NCBI RefSeq assembly: GCF_028657195.3
Contig: NZ_JANCPR020000036.1
Location: forward strand, 37,264-101,263
Length of the DNA: 64,000 bases
Origin: Streptomyces iconiensis
Lineage (GTDB): Bacteria > Actinomycetota > Actinomycetes > Streptomycetales > Streptomycetaceae
Reading direction: 5' to 3'
Shown in pieces: positions 33,415 through 42,170 of this stretch. The notes under the pieces are model-generated. The model made no database searches and was not told where the DNA came from. It was given only the letters and a program-made list of their open reading frames with translations. The translations under genes and the position numbers were made by a program. Position 1 is the first letter of the stretch. Every line of letters begins with the position of its first letter.

Positions 33415-35715
33415 CTAGTCGCGCAGCAGGTCAGGGACTCCCGTCGCGTCCGGGATGTCGGGGCCTGCCGAGAGCACCGTGAGGCGCTGGGTGGCTCGTG
33501 TCAGGGCGACGTACAGCACGCGCAGCCCCGCGGGTGACTCGTCGGCGATCTCCGCGGGAGAGGCGACGAGCGTCGCGTCGTACTCAAGGCCCTTGGCCTC
33601 CAGGCTGCCGAGCGCGACGACCCGGTCGCCCAGTCCGGCCAGCCATCCCGCGGCCTCCTGCCGCCGGGACATGGCGACGACGACGCCGACCGTGCCCTCC
33701 ACCTCCTCCAGCAGGCGTGCCGCCTCCTGGCGTACCGCCTCGCCCAACTCGCCCTCCGCCACGGCGAACCGGGGCTCTATACCGGTCGAGCGGACGGCGC
33801 GCGGCGGTTCGGCGCCCGGCATGGCGAGCGCGAGCACGCGGTCGGCGAGGGTGGCCAGCTCCGCCGGGTTGCGGTAGTTGACCGTCAACTCGAAGCGGCG
33901 GCGTGGCCGCTTCCCCAGTGCCTCGTCCCGCGCCTCACCGGCCTCGTCGGGGTCGGACCACGAGGACTGCGCCGGGTCACCGACGATCGTCCACGTCGCG
34001 TGCCTGCCCCTGCGGCCGACCATGCGCCACTGCATCGGCGTGAGGTCCTGCGCCTCGTCGACGATCACGTGCGCGTACTCCGTACGTTCCTCGGCGAGCC
34101 GGTCGGCGCGGTCGCGGCGGCGGCCCTCGCGGTCGGCGTACGTGGTGAGTTCGTCCAGCCCTGTGAGCTGGTCGAGCACGTCCGCCTCGCGCTTCTTGGG
34201 GCGCGCGGGCGTGCCGAGCAGCAGGCGCAGTTCGTCCAGCAGCGCGACGTCGTGCACGGACAGCGGGCCCTGCCCTTCGGGCGTGAGCCGGGCGCGCAGG
34301 GAACGGGCCAGATCGCGGGCCTCGCCCGGCCGCAGCACGCGCCGGGACCAGCGGGCGAGACGCTGCTCGTCGCCCATCGCGCCCAGTACCTCGCGCGGGC
34401 TCAGTTCGGGCCACCAGTCATCGAGGAACGCGAGGAAGTCGTCCTCGGTGGAGATCTCCCCGTCGAAGCCCTGACGCGCTTCGGCCGCCAGTTCCGCGTC
34501 CGGGTAGTGGCGGCGAGCGCCGGTCTTCTCCCAGAGCGCGTCCAGAAGCAGCTTGCGTGCGCGCGGGCGCATGAGGTTCACGGGTGCGGTGCCGCCGAGT
34601 ACCTGCTGACGGACGGCGCGCAGTTCGGCGGCTTCCAGTTCGACGCGGGCGCCGAACGCGACGAGGCGGAGGCGCTCGGGAACGGGTGCGCGCAGCCCCG
34701 TCTCCAGCGCCCCACGGGCCGCCTTGCGCAGCACCTTCTGCATACGGGCCGAGCCCTTGACGCGGGCCACCCGCTGCTCGTCGTACGTCGTGGCCTCGGC
34801 GCCCTCGGCCAGCGAACCGAGCGCACGGATGGCGACCTGGCCCTCCTCGCCGAGCGACGGCAGCACGCCCTCGGTGTAGGAGACGAGGAGCGGGGTCGGC
34901 GAGACGATCAGGATGCCGCCGGAGTAGCGGCGTCTGTCCTGGTACAGCAGGTAGGCGGCGCGGTGCAGGGCCACCGCCGTCTTCCCCGTTCCTGGGCCGC
35001 CCTCGACCTCCGTGACGGAGGCCGCCGGCGCGCGGATCACCATGTCCTGCTCCGCCTGGATCGAGGCGACGATGTCCCGCATCGAGTGACTACGGGCACG
35101 CCCCAGCGCCGCCATGAGGGCGCCGTCACCGACCACGGGCAGTTCGGCGCCGTCCAGGCTCGCCTTCAGCTCCGGGCGCAGCAGGTCGTCCTCGACACCG
35201 AGGACCTGACGGCCCTTGCTGCGGACGACGCGTCTGCGTACGACGCGGCCGGGCGCCACCGGTGTGGCCCGGTAGAACGGTCCCGCCGCGGGAGCGCGCC
35301 AGTCGATGACGAGCGGCGAGTAGTCGGCGTCGAGCACGCCGAGGCGGCCGATGTGCAGGGTCTCGGCGATGTCGGCCGTACCGTCGCCGTGCACAGCGCC
35401 CTCGGCCGGGTCGACGGAGGTGTACGCGCCGTCGGGGCCGCGTACCCCGTCCTTGCCCTCCAGCAGGTCGATACGGCCGAAGAGGAAGTCCTCGAATTCG
35501 CTGTTGAGCCGGTTGAGGTGCAGGCCGGCGCGGAAGACCTGCGCGTCTCGTTCCGCGAGGGCGCCGGGCGTGCCGACCTGCGCGCGCTTGGAGGCGTCGT
35601 CCATGAGGAACTCCGCCTCGTGGATCTTTTCTTCCAGCCGCTCGTACACCTGATCAAGGTGTTTCTGCTCCGCGCGGATCTCCCGCTCTCGGACGCTGTC
35701 GTGCTGCGCTCCCAA
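33415..35715 (-). CDS. HelD-like RNA polymerase-associated ATPase (UvrD/Rep-type)
   Basis: 766 residues. The N-terminal ~75 residues form a coiled coil (REREIRAEQKHLDQVYERLEEKIHEAEFLMDDASKRAQ), as in HelD proteins that insert into the RNA polymerase channels. Walker A is GGPGTGKTA (239-247) and Walker B/DEAQ is VIVDEAQDLTPMQW. Motifs near the end include ALTRATQRL. HelD relatives recycle stalled RNA polymerase, and some (HelR) protect against rifamycins. Whether this one is HelD or HelR type cannot be decided by eye. It is divergent from the MarR operon. Confidence 0.92.
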   Translation of the reverse strand: MGAQHDSVREREIRAEQKHLDQVYERLEEKIHEAEFLMDDASKRAQVGTPGALAERDAQVFRAGLHLNRLNSEFEDFLFGRIDLLEGKDGVRGPDGAYTSVDPAEGAVHGDGTADIAETLHIGRLGVLDADYSPLVIDWRAPAAGPFYRATPVAPGRVVRRRVVRSKGRQVLGVEDDLLRPELKASLDGAELPVVGDGALMAALGRARSHSMRDIVASIQAEQDMVIRAPAASVTEVEGGPGTGKTAVALHRAAYLLYQDRRRYSGGILIVSPTPLLVSYTEGVLPSLGEEGQVAIRALGSLAEGAEATTYDEQRVARVKGSARMQKVLRKAARGALETGLRAPVPERLRLVAFGARVELEAAELRAVRQQVLGGTAPVNLMRPRARKLLLDALWEKTGARRHYPDAELAAEARQGFDGEISTEDDFLAFLDDWWPELSPREVLGAMGDEQRLARWSRRVLRPGEARDLARSLRARLTPEGQGPLSVHDVALLDELRLLLGTPARPKKREADVLDQLTGLDELTTYADREGRRRDRADRLAEERTEYAHVIVDEAQDLTPMQWRMVGRRGRHATWTIVGDPAQSSWSDPDEAGEARDEALGKRPRRRFELTVNYRNPAELATLADRVLALAMPGAEPPRAVRSTGIEPRFAVAEGELGEAVRQEAARLLEEVEGTVGVVVAMSRRQEAAGWLAGLGDRVVALGSLEAKGLEYDATLVASPAEIADESPAGLRVLYVALTRATQRLTVLSAGPDIPDATGVPDLLRD

Positions 35716-35820
35716 CGCGGCGGCCTCCTTCTCCTGGCCCTAGGGCAGCCGTCCACCGTACGCGACCTGCGTCCCTCCGCGCCACGCGCCCGTCTGCCCC
35801 CGCTCGTTGCGCTTCCCGAT

Positions 35821-35856
35821 TTGCCTGCGGACTTGCGTGCGGACTTGCCTGCGGAC
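35821..35856. repeat. 12-bp tandem repeat in the helD-marR intergenic region
   Basis: Three copies of TTGC(C/G)TGCGGAC lie end to end, followed at 35857 by a fourth start (TTG) that leads directly into the 19-bp palindrome. The copies offer repeated TTGC(C/G)T -35-like boxes. Confidence 0.9.
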
Positions 35857-35857
35857 T

Positions 35858-35876
35858 TGTATGCGTTACGCATACA
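35858..35876. promoter_or_regulatory. 19-bp perfect palindrome, candidate MarR operator
   Basis: TGTATGCGTTACGCATACA: 9-bp arms around a single central T. It ends 8 bp before the ATG of the NTF2-like gene and overlaps a TACACT -10-like box (35873-35878). A bound dimer would block this promoter. Assignment to the MarR protein two genes away rests on position. Confidence 0.75.
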
Positions 35877-35884
35877 CTTTGGGG

Positions 35885-36265
35885 ATGGAGTCAGCACTGG
35901 AAGCAGCCATCAGCGAGTGGCACGCGGGCGTGAACGACGGCGACCCTGAGCGGGCGGCGAGCACGGTCGGTGATCCGGTCGTCGTGCTCGGCCCGAAGGG
36001 CGCGGGCTCGATCACCTCCTCGCAGTTCGCGGAGTGGGTGGAACGCTCGGGGATCACGCTGGTCCCGCGGTCGTGGCACCCGGTCGGTGAGCGCCTCATG
36101 GTCGTGGAGGAGGACGCCACCTGGCCCGGGAGCAGCGCCCCGACCCGGGTGGCGACGGTGTTCCGGGTGTCCGGTGCGAAGGTGACGGCCTCGCTCCGGC
36201 TTCCCGACCTGCGGTCGGCGCTGGAACTGGCCTACATCTGCCGCGAGATGGCGGCCACCGAATGA
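35885..36265 (+). CDS. SnoaL/NTF2-like protein
   Basis: 126 residues. SALEAAISEWHAGVNDGDPERAASTVGDPVVVLGPKGAGSITSSQFAEWVERSGI fits the start of NTF2-like/SnoaL-type folds, a cone-shaped barrel used by ligand-binding proteins and small isomerases. No catalytic residues can be named. The ATG lies 6 nt after a -10-like box, so the mRNA may be leaderless. It overlaps the MarR gene by ATGA and is probably its co-regulated partner. Confidence 0.75.
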   Translation: MESALEAAISEWHAGVNDGDPERAASTVGDPVVVLGPKGAGSITSSQFAEWVERSGITLVPRSWHPVGERLMVVEEDATWPGSSAPTRVATVFRVSGAKVTASLRLPDLRSALELAYICREMAATE

Positions 36266-36702
36266 CGGGTCCAGGGCCGGGAGAGGCGCTGTTCGCTTTC
36301 GTCAGGCACTGGTCGCGCAGGTCGATGGCCGGCGGCGACGGGCTCGCCGAGCAAGGCCGGCTCGTGCTGGTCACCGAGGCCGTCCACACGCTGACCCAGC
36401 GCGGCACCGAGGCAACGGTCAATGCCGTGGCCCATGAGATCGGCATCGACCAGAGCGGCGCTTCGCGCCTGGTCAAAGGCGCGACAGAGGCCGGCTACCT
36501 GACCATGCGGGCCCCGGAGAACGACGGCCGCCGCCGCCGCGCCACGGTCACCCCGTCCGGCCTGACCCTGCTGAAGCGCGCCCACGACTGGCAGGAACAG
36601 GTCTTCGACGAACTGACGGAAGGCTGGAGCGAACAACAGCGCCGCGACTTCCAGCGGGCGATGCAGGACCTGATCGACCGGTCCTACGCACTGGACGTAT
36701 GA
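36262..36702 (+). CDS. MarR-family regulator
   Basis: 146 residues. The winged helix reads EATVNAVAHEIGIDQSGASRLVKGATEAGYLTMRAPENDGRRRRATVTPSGLTLLKRA, with Asp and Arg residues in the wing as in MarR proteins; long flanking helices form the dimer interface. It is the second gene of an operon whose promoter contains a perfect 19-bp palindrome, so autoregulation is likely. The ligand is unknown. Downstream lie decayed gene fragments, not an intact target gene. Confidence 0.9.
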   Translation: MTGPGPGEALFAFVRHWSRRSMAGGDGLAEQGRLVLVTEAVHTLTQRGTEATVNAVAHEIGIDQSGASRLVKGATEAGYLTMRAPENDGRRRRATVTPSGLTLLKRAHDWQEQVFDELTEGWSEQQRRDFQRAMQDLIDRSYALDV

Positions 36703-36724
36703 CCCGCACCAACGTGCCACCGCG

Positions 36725-36808
36725 CCCTCGCGCCCTCGCGGCGACGGTGACGGGGCCGACCGCCACGACGGCGGCCAGCACGTGCAGGGAGAGGAGGAGC
36801 TTGGCCAC
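36725..36808 (-). pseudogene. Truncated N-terminus of a membrane protein
   Basis: The frame from GTG 36808 gives VAKLLLSLHVLAAVVAVGPVTVAA, a typical first membrane helix of a small actinobacterial integral membrane family. Homologous-looking sequence stops next to the MarR gene, so only the first ~28 codons remain. Confidence 0.5.
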
Positions 36809-36810
36809 GG

Positions 36811-36960
36811 TCAGTGTTCCGTCACCGTTCGCACGGCGGTGGTACGGCGAACGCCGGTGACCTTGGAGGAGGGGAGGCGTCCGGCCTTGGAGGTACCGGT
36901 CAGGGTGTCGCCGTCGACCGTGACGGCGAACGCCAGGTTCAGCCGCATGGGTTTGGTGAT
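36811..36960 (-). pseudogene. C-terminal fragment of a small strand-rich protein
   Basis: The frame ending at 36811 reads MRLNLAFAVTVDGD, TLTGTSKAGRLPSSKVTGVR and a short tail. The pattern resembles the last strands of beta-barrel proteins (YceI-like), but the assignment is weak. No N-terminal part exists upstream. It abuts the membrane-protein fragment with overlapping stop and start. Confidence 0.45.
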
Positions 36961-36977
36961 GGCCTGCCTCCAGCTGA

Positions 36978-37103
36978 GTACAGGCCCAGGTCAAGGCCCG
37001 AGGTGACGCCGGCGCCCGTGACCAGGTCGCCGTCGTCGACGACGCGGGCGCTGACCGCGTGGACGCCGGTGGCGTCGAGCATGTCCGGACCCCCGGGGCC
37101 GTC
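36978..37103 (-). pseudogene. C-terminal fragment of a DJ-1/PfpI family protein
   Basis: The frame reads DGPGGPDMLDATGVHAVSARVVDDGDLVTGAGVTSGLDLGLY. The segment VVDDGDLVTGAGVTSGLDL closely matches the C-terminal part of DJ-1/PfpI (GATase1-like) proteins. The catalytic N-terminal two thirds are missing and the frame breaks after LGLY. It starts just upstream of the acyltransferase stop. Confidence 0.65.
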
Positions 37104-37118
37104 AGCGAACCGGCGCCC

Positions 37119-38450
37119 TCACTTCATAGGGAAGAGCCGCGGCTTCCGTTTGGCGGCGACGTCCTCGGCCCAGCCGAAGGCCGCCATCAGGAGGCCGATC
37201 AGGGGCCAGATCACGACGAACATCAGTGCCGCGTACGAGCCCTCCAGAAGACTGCTGAGGGACTTCGAGTCGGAGATGGCGTCGATGTTCCACAGCACGT
37301 CGATGATCGGGATCGTCGCGATCAGGGCGATCTCGTGCCACAGGTAGAGCGTGACGGCACGCGAGTTGGCGAGCGTGATCGGTTTGTCGAACCGGGCGAG
37401 GACGCCGGGCAGGCGCTCCCAGCTCGGGCTGATGTGCAGCAGAAGCAGGCAGAAGCCGAACGACCACAGGGCGTTGGAGAGCGGGATGTCGTTGAGGTCC
37501 CAGCCGTCGGGCCCCAGGTGTCCGGTCGCCCACCAGAAGCCGACGGCCATGAACACCGGGGCCACCGACGGTACGACGTAGCGCGGCAGTTGCCGCAGCA
37601 GTCCGTCCTGGTGTGCGAAGCCCAGCACCCAGCACGAGCCGTACACACCGAACGCCGTGATCGCCTCGCCCGTCTCACCCGGGATCGTGACCAGGTCCGT
37701 GCCCACGACCGCCGTCAGCGCGAGCGGTGCCAGCAGCGTGGCCCAGGGCAGACGGCGGAACGCGCGCAGGAGCAGCGGCGAGAGGAGAACGAACCACAGG
37801 TAGGCGCGCAGGTACCACAGGGGGCCCGCGGCCTGGACGGCCCATGTCTCCTCCAGCATGCCCCCGTTGCTCCCGATCTCCCACGGGAACGAGGGTGCAC
37901 CGATCGGCACGATCCAGCAGGCGATCCGTGCCCACCACCAGAACTCGTCGCCCTTGGTGGGACGCCAGCCCTGTACGGCCAGGATGCTCAGGACGACGAC
38001 GCCGTAGACCCACAGCGGCAGCAGGAGACGGCGTATCCGGCCCCTGATCACGCTGATCGCGGGGCGCTTGAGCGAGCGGGCCATCAGGGAACCGGCCAGC
38101 GCGAACATCACGCCCATGGACGGGAAGACCAGGGTCAGCCAGGCCCAGCCGAACGTGTGGTAGACGACGACGCGGAGCAGAGCGAGCGCACGCAGCAGGT
38201 CGAGGTACCGGTCGCGGCCCGGCGCCCGCCCGGGAGCGCCCTTCGCGCCTGCGGCACCCTTGCCGCCCTTGCGGTGCGTACCGGACCCGCCGCCCTTGCT
38301 GGCCGCCTCCGGACCCGGTACCGGGCCCGGCTCGGCCGTCGCGTACTCCCGCAACGACAACGTGTCCGCATCCGCCTGCGGCCCGGTGGCTGCATACTGC
38401 CCGGGCACGGCATGCGCCCCGAACTCATGAGCGGAACGAGGGGAGTTCAC
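37119..38450 (-). CDS. Acyltransferase-3 family membrane protein
   Basis: 443 residues from a GTG that overlaps the preceding stop (GTGA). A disordered ~80-residue N-terminus is followed by RDRYLDLLRALALLRVVVYHTFGW (the Arg...His of acyltransferase-3 enzymes) and about ten membrane helices. These enzymes move acyl groups across the membrane onto extracytoplasmic sugars. The tight coupling to the deacetylase/glycosyltransferase gene suggests that it modifies the same glycan, as O-acetylases do in poly-GlcNAc systems. Confidence 0.9.
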   Translation of the reverse strand: MNSPRSAHEFGAHAVPGQYAATGPQADADTLSLREYATAEPGPVPGPEAASKGGGSGTHRKGGKGAAGAKGAPGRAPGRDRYLDLLRALALLRVVVYHTFGWAWLTLVFPSMGVMFALAGSLMARSLKRPAISVIRGRIRRLLLPLWVYGVVVLSILAVQGWRPTKGDEFWWWARIACWIVPIGAPSFPWEIGSNGGMLEETWAVQAAGPLWYLRAYLWFVLLSPLLLRAFRRLPWATLLAPLALTAVVGTDLVTIPGETGEAITAFGVYGSCWVLGFAHQDGLLRQLPRYVVPSVAPVFMAVGFWWATGHLGPDGWDLNDIPLSNALWSFGFCLLLLHISPSWERLPGVLARFDKPITLANSRAVTLYLWHEIALIATIPIIDVLWNIDAISDSKSLSSLLEGSYAALMFVVIWPLIGLLMAAFGWAEDVAAKRKPRLFPMK

Positions 38451-40705
38451 AGGGCACCCGCCTTCTCACGGCCCGACGTGGGCGCCGCCTCGACGGCGCC
38501 CGTACGGCGAAGCTTCTGCCAGCGCAGACGCCCGCCCGTGAGCGCGGTGATCCAGGACTGGAGCAGCACCACGTACATCAGCTGGCGGTAGAGGATCTGC
38601 TGGAGCGGAAGCGATACCAGATGGCGCATGCGTTCGTGGTCGAGACGGAACGCGTAGGCGGCGCAGACGCCCTGGATGGCGAGGACACCCGCCCACGCGA
38701 GGGCCGTCTTCGCGGAGGGCCCGAACACGAGCCCGTACACCAGGAACACGTCGATGAGCGGCGCGAGCAGCGGTGCGAACACCATGAAGAGCGAGACGAA
38801 CGGCAGGCCGACCCGGCCGAAGCGCCCGGAGGCGCCGCGTTCGACGACAGCGCGGCGGTGCTTCCAGATCGCCTGCATGGTGCCGTACGACCAGCGGTAA
38901 CGCTGTGACCACAGCTGCTGCACGCTCTCGGGCGCCTCGGTCCAGGCGCGCGCGTTCTCCGCGTAGACGACGCGCCACCCGTCACGGTGCAGGGCCATGG
39001 TGACGTCGGTGTCCTCGGCGAGCGTGTCGTCGCTCATGCCGCCGACGCGCCACAGCGCGGTGCGCCGGAAGGCACCGACGGCGCCGGGGATCGTCGGCAT
39101 GCAGCGGAGGATGTCGTACATGCGCCGGTCGAGGTTGAAGCCCATCACGTACTCGATGTGCTGCCAGGCGCCGATGAGCGAGTCACGGTTGCCGACCTTG
39201 GCGTTGCCGGCGACCGCGCCGACGGACGGGTCGGCGAAGGGCTGGACCAGCTCGCGCACCGTGGTCGGTTCGAAGACGGTGTCGCCGTCCATCATGACGA
39301 TGAGTTCGCAGGTGGCGTGGCGTACACCGTTGTTGAGCGCGGCGGGCTTGCCCGCGTTGGCCTGGCGTACGACGCGTACGTTCGGCAGCCGCAGCGCCTC
39401 GACGATGTCGGCCGTGCCGTCGGTCGAGCCGTCGTCGATGACGATGACCTCGACGGGATGGTCGCTGGCCGCGAGGGAGCGCACGGTGTTGGCGATGCAC
39501 TCGCGCTCGTTGTAGGCGGGCACCAGCACGCTCACCGGTTCGGTGACGGGGAAGCGCCCCCACACGAAGTCGCGTTTGCGCACCTTGCGCGCGTGTATCG
39601 CGGACAGCAGCAGCATCAGCCCGAAGCGGGAGAAGACGAGGACGCCGACGATCGCGAGCGCGACGACGAGGAAGCTCATCGCGTTCTCGGAGACGCCGAC
39701 GGCGAGCACCCAGGACTTGCCCTTCCAGCGCTCGAAGCCGCTGACGGGCGTGTGCGCGCTGGGCGCCTTGAGCGCCTCGGTGAGGTTGGCGAACTTGTAG
39801 CCCTTGCCCGCCATTTCGGGCAGCCACTTGTCGAGGGCCGCGACGGTCTGCGAGCGGTCACCGCCCGAGTCGTGCATGAGGACGATGGCGCCGTCGCCGT
39901 CCTTCTTGGGCGTGGCACGCCGCATGATCTCGCCGACACCGGGGCGCTGCCAGTCCTCGGTGTCGGTGTCGATGAACGTGGTGATGTAACCGCGCTTGGC
40001 GATGTACTGGGTGACGGGCCACGACTCGTCGTCCAGCGCGTCGGCCGTGGACGAGTACGGCGGCCTGAACAGCGAGGTCCGTACGCCCGCCGCGCCCTGC
40101 AGCGCCAACTGGTTCTGGGACAGCTCCCAGTCGATACGGGACGTGGACTGGTAGGACAGGTCGGGGTGGTTGAAGGTGTGCAGCCCGACCTCGTGCCCCT
40201 CCTGGACCATACGGCGTACGAGATCGGGGTAGCGCGAGGCCATGGTGCCGGTGACGAAGAAGACACCGTGCGCGTCGTGTTCCCTGAGCTTGTCGAGGAC
40301 CTTGGGCGTCCACTCGGGGTCGGGCCCGTCGTCGAAGGTCAGCACGAGCGTGTGGTCGGGCACCCGGTGGCTGATGGGCTTCTCACCGCGCGCGTCGAGC
40401 ACGGGCCCGCCGGAGAGGATCTCTTCGGGCACGTTGTCGATGGAGGCCGGCGGCCGTACGCGGTGATCGGCGAGGAACTCGCTGTGCACGTAGCCGCGCA
40501 GGAGCAGCATCGCGACGACGGCGACGAGCAGCAGCGAGGGCAACAGGTAGCGCAGCGGAAGGCGCGTACGACGGCGCCCACGCGCGGCGGTCCCGCCCAC
40601 GGCTCCCCTCGCGGCCCCGTTCACGGCCCCGTTCGCCGTCCCGACTGCCGTTCCGTTCGCCGCCTGCCGCCCGCTCTTGCCCCGTTTGTGCTGGGCGCGG
40701 GCCAT
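38447..40705 (-). CDS. Bifunctional polysaccharide deacetylase / family 2 glycosyltransferase (MatB-like)
   Basis: 752 residues from ATG 40705 (TGATG overlap with the upstream gene). One membrane helix (residues ~51-70) precedes a NodB deacetylase domain with TFDDGPD (123-129), HTFNH (176-180) and FRPPYS. A second membrane region follows, then a processive GT2 domain: VLVPAYNE, VIDDGSTDGT, MMDGDT, and QRYRW for polymer extension, with C-terminal helices. The architecture matches MatB of Streptomyces, needed for a poly-GlcNAc-like glycan that makes hyphae stick together. The locus position relative to hup/smpB agrees with my memory of the mat locus. Confidence 0.93.
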   Translation of the reverse strand: MARAQHKRGKSGRQAANGTAVGTANGAVNGAARGAVGGTAARGRRRTRLPLRYLLPSLLLVAVVAMLLLRGYVHSEFLADHRVRPPASIDNVPEEILSGGPVLDARGEKPISHRVPDHTLVLTFDDGPDPEWTPKVLDKLREHDAHGVFFVTGTMASRYPDLVRRMVQEGHEVGLHTFNHPDLSYQSTSRIDWELSQNQLALQGAAGVRTSLFRPPYSSTADALDDESWPVTQYIAKRGYITTFIDTDTEDWQRPGVGEIMRRATPKKDGDGAIVLMHDSGGDRSQTVAALDKWLPEMAGKGYKFANLTEALKAPSAHTPVSGFERWKGKSWVLAVGVSENAMSFLVVALAIVGVLVFSRFGLMLLLSAIHARKVRKRDFVWGRFPVTEPVSVLVPAYNERECIANTVRSLAASDHPVEVIVIDDGSTDGTADIVEALRLPNVRVVRQANAGKPAALNNGVRHATCELIVMMDGDTVFEPTTVRELVQPFADPSVGAVAGNAKVGNRDSLIGAWQHIEYVMGFNLDRRMYDILRCMPTIPGAVGAFRRTALWRVGGMSDDTLAEDTDVTMALHRDGWRVVYAENARAWTEAPESVQQLWSQRYRWSYGTMQAIWKHRRAVVERGASGRFGRVGLPFVSLFMVFAPLLAPLIDVFLVYGLVFGPSAKTALAWAGVLAIQGVCAAYAFRLDHERMRHLVSLPLQQILYRQLMYVVLLQSWITALTGGRLRWQKLRRTGAVEAAPTSGREKAGAL

Positions 40706-41871
40706 CAACCCACCCCGCCGACGGCCGCACCGGTCTCACCCGGGTCCGGATCGCCCGGACCGCCCGGATCGGTGCCGGGATCGGGGTCGGGCGGCGGGTC
40801 CTCCGTCTTGGGGGGCTTGGGCGAGTTCGGCGTCGTCTTGGGCGGCGGCTTCGTCGTCCTGTTCTTGGGCGGGTTCACCGGGTTCCTGGTGACAGGCGTA
40901 CGCCCGGTCTCCGCACCGCCGCCCGTCCCCTCGGCGGCCGGCGCGTCGGAAGAGACATCGGTGGGAGGCGTGGAGGGGTCGGGAGTCGGGTCGGCGACCA
41001 CTTCGGGCGCGCTGCTGCGGCTCTTGGAGGGAGAGGGGTCGACCTTGTCGGACGCCTTCTTCTCCGGCCCCGGTATGAGCACGTCGGGGGCGCCCGCGTC
41101 CCCACCCGCGAGGCTGATGCCGAGCACGACGGCGTAACCGAGGCTGGCCACACCCAGCAGCCAGCCGAACTTCCGCAGCAGCCTGCGGCGTCCGCCGCTG
41201 CTGTCCACGAACACGGGTTCGGGCTCGTCACCCCTGCTGGGCGCACCGGTCAGCGCGGTCGGCAACTGAACGGTGACGTCATGCGTCACCCGCCCACCCT
41301 GCCCCGAACCGGCCGCACCGTTGGCCGCACCGCCGGCCACACCCCGGGAAGCTCCCCTGGGAGCGCCCCTGGAGGCGTCCTTGCGGAGTGCCCGGTTGTT
41401 GAGCGCGACGGTCTCGTCGACACCCTCGCCGTACGAGGCGGCCGTGCCCTCGGCCGCGGTGGCCGCGGGGTAGGCGGTGGTGGCCGCGGGGTGCGCGGAG
41501 TGCGGGGCGGTGGCCGCGGGGTAGGCGGAGTGCGCCGTAGTAGCCGCGGGGTAGGCGGTGGTGGCGTCCTCGGCGCCGTGGCCCGGGAACGCCGAGACGG
41601 CCGAGACCGCCGGGAACGCAGTGGTCGCGTCCTCAGCGCCTGGCGCGAGGTACGCCGGAGTCCCAGCGACCGCCGGGACCGCGGTGGTCGCGTCCTCAGC
41701 GCCGTACACGGGTGCCGCGCCCTCGCTCACGCCGTACGCGGCTGTCATGCCCTCCGCCGCTTGGTACGCAGCTGTCGGCTGCTCCGGTATGCCGCCCGGC
41801 GCCTGCTGCCCCGCGGCACGGTGACTCGTACTGCCCCCGCTGTGTCTCGGGTGCCTTGACTGTCTTGACAT
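40705..41871 (-). CDS. Repeat-rich single-pass membrane protein of the glycan operon (MatA-like)
   Basis: 388 residues from ATG 41871 (AGGAA nearby). Residues 30-150 contain imperfect repeats, GAEDATTA(V/F/Y)PA three times and then AYPAATTAHS-type units, cytoplasmic by position. A basic stretch (GGRRRLLRKFG) and one membrane helix (WLLGVASLGYAVVLGISLA, about 250) follow. The extracellular tail is Pro/Lys/Asp-rich (KPPPKTTPNSPKPPKTEDPPPDPDPG). No enzyme motif is seen. As the first gene of an overlapping operon it may scaffold or regulate glycan export. Confidence 0.8.
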   Translation of the reverse strand: MSRQSRHPRHSGGSTSHRAAGQQAPGGIPEQPTAAYQAAEGMTAAYGVSEGAAPVYGAEDATTAVPAVAGTPAYLAPGAEDATTAFPAVSAVSAFPGHGAEDATTAYPAATTAHSAYPAATAPHSAHPAATTAYPAATAAEGTAASYGEGVDETVALNNRALRKDASRGAPRGASRGVAGGAANGAAGSGQGGRVTHDVTVQLPTALTGAPSRGDEPEPVFVDSSGGRRRLLRKFGWLLGVASLGYAVVLGISLAGGDAGAPDVLIPGPEKKASDKVDPSPSKSRSSAPEVVADPTPDPSTPPTDVSSDAPAAEGTGGGAETGRTPVTRNPVNPPKNRTTKPPPKTTPNSPKPPKTEDPPPDPDPGTDPGGPGDPDPGETGAAVGGVG

Positions 41872-42170
41872 AGTTCCTGCGCCCGCCCCCCACGGTTCGA
41901 GCACGCCCCCTCCTACCGAACGGGCAATCTAGCGCATCAATCCACCCAAAGACTCATCGGTCCGTCGTTCCCCCAGGTCTACATCCAGCCTGTGACATGG
42001 AAGTCTCCCTCCACCCCCGAGACGGACATCACACCCTCCGCAGGCTTTCCCTCGGCGCGCGCGCACCGTTCCGGCACAGCGTTGACGGCGAAATGCCGCC
42101 AGCCCGCTCCGCGGCCGGCTGCTGGACTCACCGCACCAGCACCGGATGCGTTCACGACAGGAGCGAGGCC

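Noticed and set aside
34000..35949. Open frame of 649 codons on the + strand
   Set aside because: Antisense shadow of the HelD-like gene.
38987..41137. Open frame of 716 codons on the + strand
   Set aside because: It is antisense to the MatB-like and MatA-like genes and shows no domain or RBS.
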